From Mesorhizobium plurifarium (GTDB taxonomy: Bacteria; Pseudomonadota; Alphaproteobacteria; Rhizobiales; Rhizobiaceae): a DNA stretch of 64,000 bases. The stretch lies in NCBI GenBank assembly GCA_000824785.1, contig CCNB01000007.1, forward strand, positions 470,021-534,020, read 5' to 3'. The position numbers and the translations under genes are program-made. Shown in pieces: positions 1-9,762 of this stretch; position 1 is the stretch's first letter; each line of letters begins with the position of its first letter. The notes under the pieces were generated by a model. It searched no databases. It worked only from the letters and a program-made list of their open reading frames with translations, and was not told the origin of the DNA.

Positions 1-1998
1 GGTGCGGCGGCGATCGATGCCGGCAAGCGGCTTGCCGTTGGCGAGCCAGCGGAACGGCGCGCGGCCGCCCTGGAGCTTCAGAATCAGCGGCGTGGCGTCG
101 GCGGAGTTGGTGCCGAGGTCGACGCGCGCGCCGTTGGGCGGGAAGACGATGGTCGGCGCGGGCTCGGTGGCGGTGGCCTGCACCAGACCGTCGGCGCCGG
201 CGCCGAAGCGGGCAAGCGTCACCGGCAGTTCCTCGCGCCGGGGGTTGAAGACGCCAGGCGGCCGGCCGGACAGCGGCACGCTGGCAAGGCCGGAACGGAC
301 GAAGCCTTCGAACAGGATGGGTGCCGCCGAGACATAGCCCGACAGGCCGGGGACGGGGCTGGCATCGGCGCGGCCGACCCACACACCCAGCACGTAACGG
401 CCGTCGAAGCCGACGGACCAGGCATCGCGATAGCCGTAGGAGGTGCCGGTCTTGTAGGCGATACCGCGCTGCATGGCGCCTTCCGGCGGCTTCACGCCGG
501 ACAGGATGTCGTTGATCTGCCAGGCCGCCTGGTCGTCGAGGATGGTGGCGGTGGTGCGCTCGGCATCGGCCGGCTCGGTGCCGTCATGCAGCGTGTGCAT
601 TTTGCCGCCATTGGCGAGCCCGGTATAAAGCTGCACCAGGTCGCGCAAGGTCACGCCGACGCCGCCAAGCCCGATCGCCAAGCCCGGCGCCTCGTTGACC
701 GGCAGGATCGGGTTGACGCCGGCCTGGCGGAAGCGCGCCGTCAGCCGCGCCGGACCGACGGCGTCGAGCACGCGGATCGCCGGCACGTTGAGCGACAATT
801 GCAGGGCCTGGCGGATCGAGACATCGCCCTGGTAGCCCATGTCGAAATTCTTCGGACGGTAGCCCCCGAAGTCGGCCGGACTGTCCTCGATGATCATCTC
901 CTGCGCCACCAGCCCCTGCTCGAAGGCAAGTCCGTAGATGAAAGGTTTCAGCGTCGAGCCGGGCGAGCGCACCACCTTGGTCATGTCGATCCAGCCTGAG
1001 CGGCTGGCGTCGAAGAAATCGGCCGAGCCGACCTCGCCGAGGATGTCGCCGGTGCGCGCATCGGCCATCACCATGGCGACGGAAAGTTTCGGACCGAGCT
1101 TCCTGGCGGCATCCCTTGCCACCTGCTCCAGCCCTTGCTGCACGCTCTTGCGGATCGTGAGCTGCAGCGGCTTGCCGGGCACGGCCTTGGGCAGCATGGC
1201 ATAGGAAGCATGCGCAGCCAGCGCCGGCAGTTTTCTGCGCAGGCCGGAAACATCGTCCAGCGCGGCCCGGGCAGCTTCGCGTTCGCCGAGCAGGCCGGCC
1301 GAGACCATGCGGGTCAGCACGCGGTCGCGCGCGGCGTGCGCGATGCCGAGATTGCGATCGGGACGGCGCCTTTCCGGCAGTTGCGGCAGTGCCACGAGGA
1401 GGGCCGATTCCGACACGGTCAGCCGCTTCGGCTCCTTGCCGAAATAGGCGAGCGAGGCGGCGCGCACGCCTTCGAGGTTGCCGCCATAGGGCGCCAGCGT
1501 CAGGTAGCGTTCGAGGATTTCCTGCTTGGAGAGCCGCCGCTCGATCTGGATGGCGCGCAGCATCTGCTTGAGCTTGGAGCCGAGGCTGCGGCTGTCGCGC
1601 GGCTCGATGAGCCGGGCAAGCTGCATCGACAAGGTCGAGCCGCCTGACACGATATGGCCGCTGGTGACGAGCTGGCCGGCGGCGCGGCACAACGCCAGGA
1701 TATCGACGCCGCGATGATCCCAGAAGCGCTTGTCTTCATAGGCCACCAGCATGTCGACGAATTGCTTGTCGACCTGGTCGAGCCGGGTTTCGAGCCGCCA
1801 GTAGCCGTCCGGCGTGGCGAAGGCGCGCAGCAACTGGCCGTCGCGGTCCTGGACTTCCGTCGAGACCGTCAGCCTTACCGGCAGCGGCGGCGGGAAGGCG
1901 CGGTCGAGTTCCCGGAGCGAGGCGATCGACGCGGCCGCGAAGCCGGCGAGGCAGGCGCCTGCGATTGCGGTTCGTTTGAGGAATTTTCTGGAGAGCAT
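1..1998 (-). CDS. pbpC: penicillin-binding protein 1C, partial (C-terminus off the left edge)
   Basis: Bifunctional class A penicillin-binding protein that polymerises and crosslinks peptidoglycan in the periplasm. The frame is open from the ATG at 1998 to the window edge (666 codons). An N-terminal hydrophobic anchor lies at about residues 10-27. The GT51 glycosyltransferase follows, with catalytic Glu88 in EDKRFWDHRGVD and then SGGSTLSMQL. The transpeptidase has SPGSTLKP (nucleophile Ser near residue 348), SLN, and YKTGTSYGYRDAW near residue 515. A further domain, probably the BiPBP_C type of PBP1C, begins before the edge. The start has GAGGGGCAG just upstream. The gene lies 75 bp after the alpha-2-macroglobulin gene, the same pairing as pbpC/yfhM in E. 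coli, which supports PBP1C over PBP1A. Confidence 0.93.
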   Translation of the reverse strand, partial: MLSRKFLKRTAIAGACLAGFAAASIASLRELDRAFPPPLPVRLTVSTEVQDRDGQLLRAFATPDGYWRLETRLDQVDKQFVDMLVAYEDKRFWDHRGVDILALCRAAGQLVTSGHIVSGGSTLSMQLARLIEPRDSRSLGSKLKQMLRAIQIERRLSKQEILERYLTLAPYGGNLEGVRAASLAYFGKEPKRLTVSESALLVALPQLPERRRPDRNLGIAHAARDRVLTRMVSAGLLGEREAARAALDDVSGLRRKLPALAAHASYAMLPKAVPGKPLQLTIRKSVQQGLEQVARDAARKLGPKLSVAMVMADARTGDILGEVGSADFFDASRSGWIDMTKVVRSPGSTLKPFIYGLAFEQGLVAQEMIIEDSPADFGGYRPKNFDMGYQGDVSIRQALQLSLNVPAIRVLDAVGPARLTARFRQAGVNPILPVNEAPGLAIGLGGVGVTLRDLVQLYTGLANGGKMHTLHDGTEPADAERTTATILDDQAAWQINDILSGVKPPEGAMQRGIAYKTGTSYGYRDAWSVGFDGRYVLGVWVGRADASPVPGLSGYVSAAPILFEGFVRSGLASVPLSGRPPGVFNPRREELPVTLARFGAGADGLVQATATEPAPTIVFPPNGARVDLGTNSADATPLILKLQGGRAPFRWLANGKPLAGIDRRRT

Positions 1999-2026
1999 GG
2001 TGCTGCCCCTCATCCGCCTGCCGGCG

Positions 2027-2056
2027 CCTTCTCCCCGTATAGGGACGGGGAGAAGG
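2027..2056. repeat. 12-bp inverted repeat between a2m and pbpC
   Basis: CCTTCTCCCCGT at 2027-2038 pairs perfectly with ACGGGGAGAAGG at 2045-2056 across a 6-nt loop. It lies between the stop of the alpha-2-macroglobulin gene and the start of pbpC. It resembles the CTCCCC-rich palindromes at 24.9, 33.2 and 37.9 kb, so it is probably a member of the same dispersed repeat class. No T-run follows on the minus strand, so a simple terminator is less likely. Confidence 0.7.
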
Positions 2057-2073
2057 CTAAACCGGCGACCTTG

Positions 2074-5000
2074 CTATTCCGCCTTGACCTCCATAACGCC
2101 GGTGGCGGTACGGGCCGAGTATTGCGGCCGGTACATGTCTTCCACCGTCGCCGCCGGATGGGCGTAGGTGCCCGGCGTCACGGCGCGCACGACATAGGCC
2201 AGCGTGATGTTGCGGTCGCTGTCGCCTTCGTTCGGATTGAAGGCGGCGACGAAGCGGTCGTCGCGGAACTCCAGATGCGCGGCGTCGGTCTGCGCCAGCC
2301 AGGAGAAGTTCGACAATTGCGCGCTGGAAACCAGGCTCGGATTGTCGATCTCGAAGCCGGCCGGCAACAGATCGGTGATCAGCAGCCGCGACGGCCATTT
2401 GTTCTGCTCGTAGACCTTGAGCACGACCACGTAGCGCTCGTTCTGCTTGGCCTCGGTGACATTGGCCGCGGTGCCGTCGAGCTTGTAGTAGGTGCGATCG
2501 ATGGTGAAGCCGTCGCCGCCGGCCGGCAGCGGATCGACCGGCGCGGCGACCGCGGTCACCACCGCCTGCAGCGGCGTCGCGCCGGTGTTGGCGATGGTGA
2601 GCGGGCTGTCGACGAGGTCGCTGCCGGCGACCTGGTCGGAGTAGCCGCCCGAATGCGGCGCGCCGTTGACGGAAAGCGTGATGGAATCATTGCCTTCCTT
2701 CAGTGCCCGCGCGGCAAGCAACATCCAGGATTCGTCCTGCGTGCTCGTCCAGCGGGCGTCCGCTCGCGCCACGCCCACCAGCTTGATCAGTTGCGGCATG
2801 ATGCTGGGCACCGGCTTCGATTCCGCCGCCAACGCCAGCAACGCCGCGCCGTCACGCAGCCGCGAGCCGTAGTCCGAGCGGTACCAGTCGTAGTCGGTTT
2901 CAGCCTGCGCCAGCCTGAGCGCCGTCTGGAAGGTCGATTCCGAACGCTGCGTGTCGCCGTAGAGCGCGAGGCTCGCCGCCAACTGGGCGACGGCCATCGG
3001 GCTGGAGAAGGCTTCGAGTTGGGTATCGGCGTAATAACGCAGATCGCCGATCGAGGCCTTCTTGTTGCGGGCGAGCACATAGAGCGCATAGGCGATCTCG
3101 CTGCCCTTGTCCTGGACGTCCTGGTCGTAGCCAAGCGAGTTCTGCAGGTTGTTCAGCGCCTGGTTCATGGCAAGCGCGGGAACATCATACTTCTGCTCGC
3201 GCGCCCGGGTCAGGAATTCGCTGACATAGGCGTCGAGCCACAGATCGCCGGAGCCAGGTCCCCAGAGGCCGAAGCTGCCGCTCGACGACTGGTACGAGAG
3301 CACTTTGTAGATGGCGTCCTGGATGCGTTGATGCAGGTCCGGGTCGCTCTCCATGCCGATGCTCTTGGCCATGTCGTTGACATAGAGCAGCGGCATGGCG
3401 CGGCTGGTGGTCTGCTCGGCGCAGCCATAGGGGTAGCGGTCGAGCGACATCAGCAGCGACGGCACGTCGAGCGCGGACGACTGCGAGACGCCGACGCTGA
3501 CCGAAGCGCCGTCGAGCACGCTCGCGGCGAGCAGTTCCTTGTCGACCCGCAACGACCCGCCATTGGGCTTCAGATCGACAACCATGCGGTTGGTGACCGG
3601 AAGCTGCGCCGGGCGCACCGGCAGATAGAGCGTTTGCTCGACTTGCGTGCCGTCGGCGTGCGCGAGCTTGACCGTGACCGAGGCGTCGCCCGCGGTCTTG
3701 GCGACCAGCGGGAAGCTGAGCGACTGGCGCTTGCCCTGGGCGAGCGTCAGCTTCTCGGGCAGGGGCTTGTCGCCGGTCGTAAGATCTCCGGTCGTGGTGA
3801 CCGAGAGCGCATAGTCGCCGGCCGGGCCATCGGTGTCGGCGATGTCGAGGCGCATGGTCGCCGCATCGCCCGGCGCCAGGAAGCGCGGCAGGCCGGCGGT
3901 GATCACCACCGGATCGCGCACGATGACGTCAGTCTCAGCATGGCCGACCGCATCCTTGGTCCAGGCGACCGCCATGACGCGAACGGTGCCGTTGAACTGC
4001 GGGATGTCGAAATCGACGCGCGCCTTGCCGTTGGCATCGAGCTCGACCGGGCCGGAGAAGAAGGCGACCAGCTTTTCGGTCGGCGGGCTGCCCTGCGCCT
4101 GCATGTTCGCCCCGTCGCCGCCGGTGCGTATCTTGCCCATGGTGCCGAGCGAGCCGTCGATCAGGCGGCCGTAGAGGTCGCGGATCTCCAGCCCCAGCAT
4201 GCGCTGACCGAAGAACCAGTCCTCCGGATCGGGCGCCTTGTAGTTGGTGAGGTTGAGGATGCCGACATCGACGGCAGCCACCATCACATAGGCGTTGCTG
4301 CCGGCCTGCGCGCCGTTGACCGCAACGGGGATCGACAGCTGCTGGCGCGGCATCGTCTTTTCGGGCGGTGTCAGGGAAACCGCCAGCTTCTTCGAGCCCG
4401 GATCGACCGACAACCATTGGATGCCGATGGCGCGGGCCGGCATGCGCGATTCCTGCGCGTCGCCGGGCCGGAACAAGGTCGCCGTGACATAAGCGCCGGC
4501 GCCCCAGTCGTCGCCGACGGGGATGTCGACGGTGCTGCCGCCGGCCGGCACCGAGGCGGTAACGGTCTTCAAGAGCTTCTCGGCGCCGATGGTGACCAGA
4601 AGTTCGCCGGCAAAATGCGGCGAGATCTTCAGCTTGGCGACCTCGCCGGCGGCGTAGCTGTCCTTGTCGAGCGCGATCTCAAGGCCGTCGGGCGTCTCGG
4701 TGGTGGTCGAGGCGACATACCAGCCGGCATCGAACTCATAGCTGGTGGCGGGACCATCCGGATGGGCGGTCTCGACCTCAAGCCGGTAACGGCCCCAGTC
4801 GACGGGGAGCGATACGGTCGCCTCGCCATCGGCCTTCAGGTCGACCGCGCCATTGGCGACGGCCTTGGTGAGGTTCACCGCCTCGTAGTTCCAGGAATTG
4901 TTGGAACGGTACCATTGATAGTTGCGCTCGACCTTGACCAGCGACCATTGGGCGCCTTTCAGGTCCTCGCGCTTGCCGTTCGGGTCGACGGCGATGATGC

Positions 5001-7554
5001 TGAACTTGGCGGTTCCGCCTTGCGGCACCTCATCGCCCTCGAAATCCGGCCGAATGCCGATGACGTCGCGCTGCGGGCGAACGCCGATGTCGAGCGACCG
5101 CTCGACGGCGCGGCCGCCGGCCTCGCGCATGCGCACGGTGACCTTGGCGTTGACCAGCTTGGTGGTCGACGGCAATTGGTCGATCGTGATCGGGAAGGTC
5201 GCCTTGCCGTCGTCGCCGACGACGGGAAGATTGGCGAGAGGCGTCACGGTCGGCTCGCTCGACTGCTCGTCGGCCAGGCCGAAGGTGAAATCCTTGAAGC
5301 TGTCCCAGGTACTGGTGGTCGACAGCGTCATCTCGCCTTCGAGCGCAAGGCCCGCGGCCGGCGCGCCGTAGAGGAAGCGGCCGTCGACTGTGGCGTTAGC
5401 GGTTTCGCCCTGGGCGATCTCCTTCTTGTCGGCGGTCAGGTCGAATTCAATGCGATCCGGCACGAAATCCTCGACCAGGAACATCTGGCTGGCAACGGCC
5501 GCCTGCTTGGGATCGGTATAGATCGACACCGTCCAGGTGCCGCGCATGGCGTTGGCCTCGAGCGGCAGGTCGACGGCATGCCCGCCGGCGGACTCGCCAT
5601 TGCTGACGATGCGGCGGCTCTCGACGCCGTCGGGACGCGTGAAGATGAAGGTGAGCGGCAGGTTCTCGACTGCCTTGGCGGCGCCGTCGCGGGCAAGGGC
5701 CGCAACGTGAACGTCCTCGCCGGCGCGGTAGATGCCGCGCTCCGTCCAGGCATAGACGTCGAGCGCGCCCGGCGAGGCGCGTCCCTCGACGCCACGATCC
5801 GACAGGTCGAAGCCGGCCTTGCCCATGTCGAGGAAGACGAAGTCGTTGTCGCCCTGCTTGGCCATCAGCACGGCCGGCACCATGCCGTTTTCGCCACGGG
5901 TGAGGCCCGGATTGAAGACGGCGCGGCCCTCGGCATCGGTCGTCGCGGTGCCGAGGATCTCGTTGTTCTTGGCAAGCAACGTCAGTTCGGCGCCGGAAAT
6001 CGGCTTGGCCGAGCCCAGCGAACGGGCAAAGACATTGAGGCCGTCTTGGCCGGTATAGGTGGAAAGGCCGATATCGGAGACCACGAACCACTGCGTGGCG
6101 CGCGAACCATAGTCGTCGCTCTTGTCGTCGACCGGCTGCGCGGTCAACACATAGACGCCTGGCTTGCGCTGCGGGATCGCCTCATCCACCGGGAACGAAG
6201 TGGTAACCTCCTTATTGAGATCATTGGCGATATCGAGCGTGCCGGACCAGACAGGCGCGCCCATCTGGTCCGAAATGGTGGAAATGTCATAGCCATCGAG
6301 CTGATGCAGGAACTGATAGCCGGACAGAAGCTGCGCCAGCGAACGGTCGCCGATGCGGTAGAGCGTCATCTTGGCGGCGTTCATGTTGACGGTGACGACC
6401 GGAATGCCGCGGCGGGCACCGGCCGGCAGCACGAAGCTGTCGCCGGTGAAGCGGGCGGACGGAGCGCGGTCCTGGACGTAGATCGACAGCACGACGGGCG
6501 CGGCGATCGTTTCGCCGATCGCCGCCGGCAGGCCGGCGCGGAAGGTCACGTCATAATGCTGGCCGTGCTCCAGGCCCTCGACGCAAATCTGCTTGTCCTT
6601 GGCCTCGACGGCCTTGGGCGCGGCATTGTCGACGGTCACGAATTGCGAATAATCGACACCGGTCTTGACCAGTTCCTCGGAAAACTGGGCGCAGATGCGC
6701 GGCGAGGAGGAATCGGCATCGACGGTGTGCTCGACGACGCGGAAACCCTTGCGCGCCTTGAGGTCGGCGTAATCGGCCTGGACGGCCGGCGAGCTCACCA
6801 GCGCAAGGCTTGCCTCATAGGCCTGCAGCGAGGGCCGATAGAGATCGCGCTTGTCGAGACCGGCGGCAAGCAGCGCCAGCGCCTCGGCGCGGGTCTTTGC
6901 CGTGCGCACCAGCTTGTAGGCGTTGAAGGCCGCCGAGGTGGCGTTCATCGGGAACGTCGCGGGTTCGGTGGTGTTCGACGCCGGCTCCATGGCGAGTATC
7001 TCGCGCGCCAGCGCCAGCCAGAGCGCGCCATCGTCCGGCAGAACGGAGATCGCGGCCTCGTATTTCTGCATGGCAAGCCGGTGATCGCCGGTAAGCGAGG
7101 CCTGCTCGGCGGCGGCCTGCAGGGTAGCAAGGCCCTCGGTCGGCTTGTCATAGGCCGGATCGGTCAGCTTGTTGCGGAACTGCTGGGCCTGGTCGGCCAT
7201 CCAGTTCGGGAAGAAGGCCAGCGCCGGCGGGGCGCCGATATCGGGATCACCGTCGACATTCGCGACCTTGCCGGCGACGGCGCCAGTGAAGGATTTCAAC
7301 TGGTTATAGTCGGATTTGAGAAAACACCATTTGGCCTTGGTGTTGTAGGTGAAGGCGCGGCAGGCAGAATCGCCGAGACAGCTTGTCTTGCATTGGTCGA
7401 GGCTGACATTCTGCTCCGACCTGAGGTCGAAACCGAAATAGTCGGAATTGTCGGTCGTCACGATTCGCCGGGCTTCGGCCGCAAGAGCCGCCCCGCCCAG
7501 GGCGAAAAAGATGAGAAGAAGGAAAGAGAGACCACGAGCCGCGCGCATTGCCAT
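2074..7554 (-). CDS. alpha-2-macroglobulin family protein with N-terminal PAN-like domain
   Basis: Large periplasmic bacterial alpha-2-macroglobulin (1826 aa), thought to trap foreign proteases that breach the outer membrane. The start at 7554 is chosen because GGAGGGTGGT precedes it and a clean signal peptide follows (MAMRAARGLSFLLLIFFALG, cleavage near AALAA). Residues about 25-95 are Cys-rich and PAN/apple-like (QCKTSC, SACRAF, KWCFLK). A helical repeat-like segment, macroglobulin domains and the A2M domain follow. The thioester motif is intact as GCAEQ (Cys1378 to Gln1381). E. coli YfhM is a lipoprotein; here I see no lipobox Cys, so the protein is probably soluble. pbpC lies directly downstream, suggesting co-transcription and repair of the wall after attack. 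Confidence 0.93.
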   Translation of the reverse strand: MAMRAARGLSFLLLIFFALGGAALAAEARRIVTTDNSDYFGFDLRSEQNVSLDQCKTSCLGDSACRAFTYNTKAKWCFLKSDYNQLKSFTGAVAGKVANVDGDPDIGAPPALAFFPNWMADQAQQFRNKLTDPAYDKPTEGLATLQAAAEQASLTGDHRLAMQKYEAAISVLPDDGALWLALAREILAMEPASNTTEPATFPMNATSAAFNAYKLVRTAKTRAEALALLAAGLDKRDLYRPSLQAYEASLALVSSPAVQADYADLKARKGFRVVEHTVDADSSSPRICAQFSEELVKTGVDYSQFVTVDNAAPKAVEAKDKQICVEGLEHGQHYDVTFRAGLPAAIGETIAAPVVLSIYVQDRAPSARFTGDSFVLPAGARRGIPVVTVNMNAAKMTLYRIGDRSLAQLLSGYQFLHQLDGYDISTISDQMGAPVWSGTLDIANDLNKEVTTSFPVDEAIPQRKPGVYVLTAQPVDDKSDDYGSRATQWFVVSDIGLSTYTGQDGLNVFARSLGSAKPISGAELTLLAKNNEILGTATTDAEGRAVFNPGLTRGENGMVPAVLMAKQGDNDFVFLDMGKAGFDLSDRGVEGRASPGALDVYAWTERGIYRAGEDVHVAALARDGAAKAVENLPLTFIFTRPDGVESRRIVSNGESAGGHAVDLPLEANAMRGTWTVSIYTDPKQAAVASQMFLVEDFVPDRIEFDLTADKKEIAQGETANATVDGRFLYGAPAAGLALEGEMTLSTTSTWDSFKDFTFGLADEQSSEPTVTPLANLPVVGDDGKATFPITIDQLPSTTKLVNAKVTVRMREAGGRAVERSLDIGVRPQRDVIGIRPDFEGDEVPQGGTAKFSIIAVDPNGKREDLKGAQWSLVKVERNYQWYRSNNSWNYEAVNLTKAVANGAVDLKADGEATVSLPVDWGRYRLEVETAHPDGPATSYEFDAGWYVASTTTETPDGLEIALDKDSYAAGEVAKLKISPHFAGELLVTIGAEKLLKTVTASVPAGGSTVDIPVGDDWGAGAYVTATLFRPGDAQESRMPARAIGIQWLSVDPGSKKLAVSLTPPEKTMPRQQLSIPVAVNGAQAGSNAYVMVAAVDVGILNLTNYKAPDPEDWFFGQRMLGLEIRDLYGRLIDGSLGTMGKIRTGGDGANMQAQGSPPTEKLVAFFSGPVELDANGKARVDFDIPQFNGTVRVMAVAWTKDAVGHAETDVIVRDPVVITAGLPRFLAPGDAATMRLDIADTDGPAGDYALSVTTTGDLTTGDKPLPEKLTLAQGKRQSLSFPLVAKTAGDASVTVKLAHADGTQVEQTLYLPVRPAQLPVTNRMVVDLKPNGGSLRVDKELLAASVLDGASVSVGVSQSSALDVPSLLMSLDRYPYGCAEQTTSRAMPLLYVNDMAKSIGMESDPDLHQRIQDAIYKVLSYQSSSGSFGLWGPGSGDLWLDAYVSEFLTRAREQKYDVPALAMNQALNNLQNSLGYDQDVQDKGSEIAYALYVLARNKKASIGDLRYYADTQLEAFSSPMAVAQLAASLALYGDTQRSESTFQTALRLAQAETDYDWYRSDYGSRLRDGAALLALAAESKPVPSIMPQLIKLVGVARADARWTSTQDESWMLLAARALKEGNDSITLSVNGAPHSGGYSDQVAGSDLVDSPLTIANTGATPLQAVVTAVAAPVDPLPAGGDGFTIDRTYYKLDGTAANVTEAKQNERYVVVLKVYEQNKWPSRLLITDLLPAGFEIDNPSLVSSAQLSNFSWLAQTDAAHLEFRDDRFVAAFNPNEGDSDRNITLAYVVRAVTPGTYAHPAATVEDMYRPQYSARTATGVMEVKAE

Positions 7555-7688
7555 ACCACCCTCCAGACATCGCCAGCGTCCGGGCATGATCAAGCTTCGT
7601 GCAGGCTTGTCAACGCCGGAGCGCCACAGGTTAATCACCCGCGAACGGTTTCCATGCCGGCCAAAGGCCGGTATTTCGACAGAACCTC

Positions 7689-7704
7689 TGTGAGACAGAT
7701 CACA
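7689..7704. promoter_or_regulatory. CRP-like palindrome in the a2m/tamA divergent gap
   Basis: TGTGA (7689-7693), a 6-nt spacer, and TCACA (7700-7704) match the classical CRP-family pattern TGTGA-N6-TCACA exactly. The site lies in the 277-bp gap between the divergent alpha-2-macroglobulin and tamA genes, 135 bp from the former start and 127 bp from the latter. Which regulator would bind it in this organism is not shown by the sequence. Confidence 0.4.
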
Positions 7705-7831
7705 CTTTCTTGCGGAATCGCAAAAGGTGTGAATTCCAAGCCCGGTCTATTTCAGACAATTGGATTGTGGCCCCTTTACGAACGTTGCGGAACTTCATTC
7801 CAATTTTAGTTTTGTCGACTAGGTTGTCTTA

Positions 7832-9760
7832 ATGCCGGCGCATGAAACGCAGATGTCAGGAGGGTTCGCGCCAGGGCGCGGGCTTCCGCGCGCCCTGCTT
7901 TTCGCGCTCGTCTGCTCGACCGTGCTGGCCGGCGAAATACGGCAGGCGGCGGCTTTCGAGATTTTCGGCATCAAGCTCTGGGGCTCGTCCAAGGACGAGG
8001 ATGCCGACATTGTCGATCCGCTGCGCTATTCGGTGACGATCAATGCGCCTGACGCCGACAAGGATCTGGTCAAGACGCTTGAAAACGCCTCGGCGCTGAA
8101 AAATGACGAGGACCATCCGGTGTCCGGATCGCTCGGCCTGATGGCCAAGGCGCGCGCGGACCGCGAACAATTGGTCGCCGCCCTCTACGCCGATGCCCGC
8201 TACGAGGGCGTGGTCACCATCACGATCGATGGCAAGGCGATCGATGACTTGCCGCCGGATGCCGAGTTCAAAGGGCCGCAGCCCATTCCGGTGGTCATTA
8301 CGGTTTCCCCCGGGCCGAAATTCACGTTGGGCAACATCCGGCTGAAGGGTGATGCGGCAGGGTTGGCGGCAGCCGATTTCGGCCTGATCGCCGGCGGCGA
8401 TGCCGGCTCCGGCGCGGTGCTCAAGGCCGAAGCGCTGATCGTGCGGGCGTTGAAGGAAGAGGGCAGGCCGCTTGCCAAGGTGACCGACCGCGAGATCGTC
8501 GCCGAGCACTCGAGCTCGACGCTGGACGTGACGCTGACGGTGGCGGCCGGCCCGGTCGCCGGTTATGGCGACACGACGGTCGAGGGCACGGAGAAGGTCG
8601 ATCGCGACTTCACCGAATACATGACCGGGCTGAAACGGGGCCAGCAATATTCGCCGCAGGAGATCGACGATGCCCGCGACCGGCTGCTCGGCCTCGAGGT
8701 CTTCAACAGCGTGACCATCAAGGAAGCCGACAGCCTCGACGCCAACGGCAACATCCCGATCGGCGTCCAGGTCAGCGAGCGCAAGCCGCGCTTCTTCGGC
8801 GTCGGCGGCACCTTCTCGAACACGGAAGGCCTGGGGCTCGAAGGCTATTGGGGCCATCGCAACCTGTTCGGACAAGCCGAGAAGCTGCGCATCGACGGCT
8901 CCATCAGCGGCATCGGCAGCAACAGCCTTTCGGCGCTCAACTACAATGCCGGCATTATGTTCGAAAAGCCGGGCGTGCTCGGGCCGACATCGAAATTCTT
9001 CACCGGCATAAAGACGGTGTTCGAACACCCCGATGCGTATGACCATTTCTCGGTCAAGGGGGACGTCGGCGTTTCCTACGACCTCGACAAGCAGCAGCGG
9101 GTCTCGGCCGAATTCGACCTCGATTATTCGCGGATCACGGACGCTTTCGGCAAGCATACCTATCTGATCGCCAGCGTGCCGCTGCAATATGTCTATGACA
9201 ACCGCGACGACAAGCTGAACCCGACCAGGGGTTTCCGCTTTCTCGCCTATGCCGAGCCGAGCTACGACATATTGAACGGCGCGACCTTCCTGAAGCTGAA
9301 GGGCGAGGGCTACACCTACCAGTCGCTCGACACGGCAAGCCGGTTCGTGCTCGCCGAACGCGCAACGCTCGGCTCGATCGTCGGCACCGGCCTGCAGAAC
9401 GTGCCCGCGGATCGGCGGTTCTATTCGGGCGGCGGCGGTTCGGTGCGCGGCTATTCCTACCAGGGCATCGGCCCGAAGGACATCGACGGACAGCCGATCG
9501 GCGGTCTCTCCTTCTTCGAAACCTCCGTCGAGATGCGCATCGGCGTCACCGACACGATCGGCATCGTGCCCTTCGTCGATGCCGGCACGGTTTCGACCAA
9601 ATCCTTCCCCGATTTCTCGGATGTGAAGGTCGGCGCCGGCGTCGGCCTGCGCTATATTACGCCCTTCGGGCCGCTGCGCATCGACGCCGCCGTGCCGCTC
9701 AACCGCGATCCGGGCGATCCGCATTTCGGCATCTATGCCGGCATCGGTCAGGCGTTCTGA
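7832..9760 (+). CDS. tamA: TamA, Omp85-family outer-membrane assembly protein
   Basis: Outer-membrane subunit of the translocation and assembly module (642 aa), a BamA relative that inserts outer-membrane and autotransporter proteins. The N-terminus has a signal peptide (RALLFALVCSTVLAGEIRQA). POTRA domains span roughly residues 45-310. A C-terminal Omp85 barrel carries the family hallmark SVRGYSYQG near residue 538 and ends in the aromatic-terminal strand GIYAGIGQAF. The Shine-Dalgarno is poor at 7832; an in-frame ATG at 7853 would also keep the signal peptide. tamB starts 2 nt after the stop, which strongly supports TamA over BamA. Confidence 0.93.
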   Translation: MPAHETQMSGGFAPGRGLPRALLFALVCSTVLAGEIRQAAAFEIFGIKLWGSSKDEDADIVDPLRYSVTINAPDADKDLVKTLENASALKNDEDHPVSGSLGLMAKARADREQLVAALYADARYEGVVTITIDGKAIDDLPPDAEFKGPQPIPVVITVSPGPKFTLGNIRLKGDAAGLAAADFGLIAGGDAGSGAVLKAEALIVRALKEEGRPLAKVTDREIVAEHSSSTLDVTLTVAAGPVAGYGDTTVEGTEKVDRDFTEYMTGLKRGQQYSPQEIDDARDRLLGLEVFNSVTIKEADSLDANGNIPIGVQVSERKPRFFGVGGTFSNTEGLGLEGYWGHRNLFGQAEKLRIDGSISGIGSNSLSALNYNAGIMFEKPGVLGPTSKFFTGIKTVFEHPDAYDHFSVKGDVGVSYDLDKQQRVSAEFDLDYSRITDAFGKHTYLIASVPLQYVYDNRDDKLNPTRGFRFLAYAEPSYDILNGATFLKLKGEGYTYQSLDTASRFVLAERATLGSIVGTGLQNVPADRRFYSGGGGSVRGYSYQGIGPKDIDGQPIGGLSFFETSVEMRIGVTDTIGIVPFVDAGTVSTKSFPDFSDVKVGAGVGLRYITPFGPLRIDAAVPLNRDPGDPHFGIYAGIGQAF

Positions 9761-9762
9761 CA

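Noticed and set aside
1654..7809. A 2051-codon plus-strand open frame antisense to the alpha-2-macroglobulin gene
   Set aside because: High GC leaves the opposite strand open by codon bias. It has no recognisable domain, and the minus-strand frame carries a signal peptide and thioester motif.
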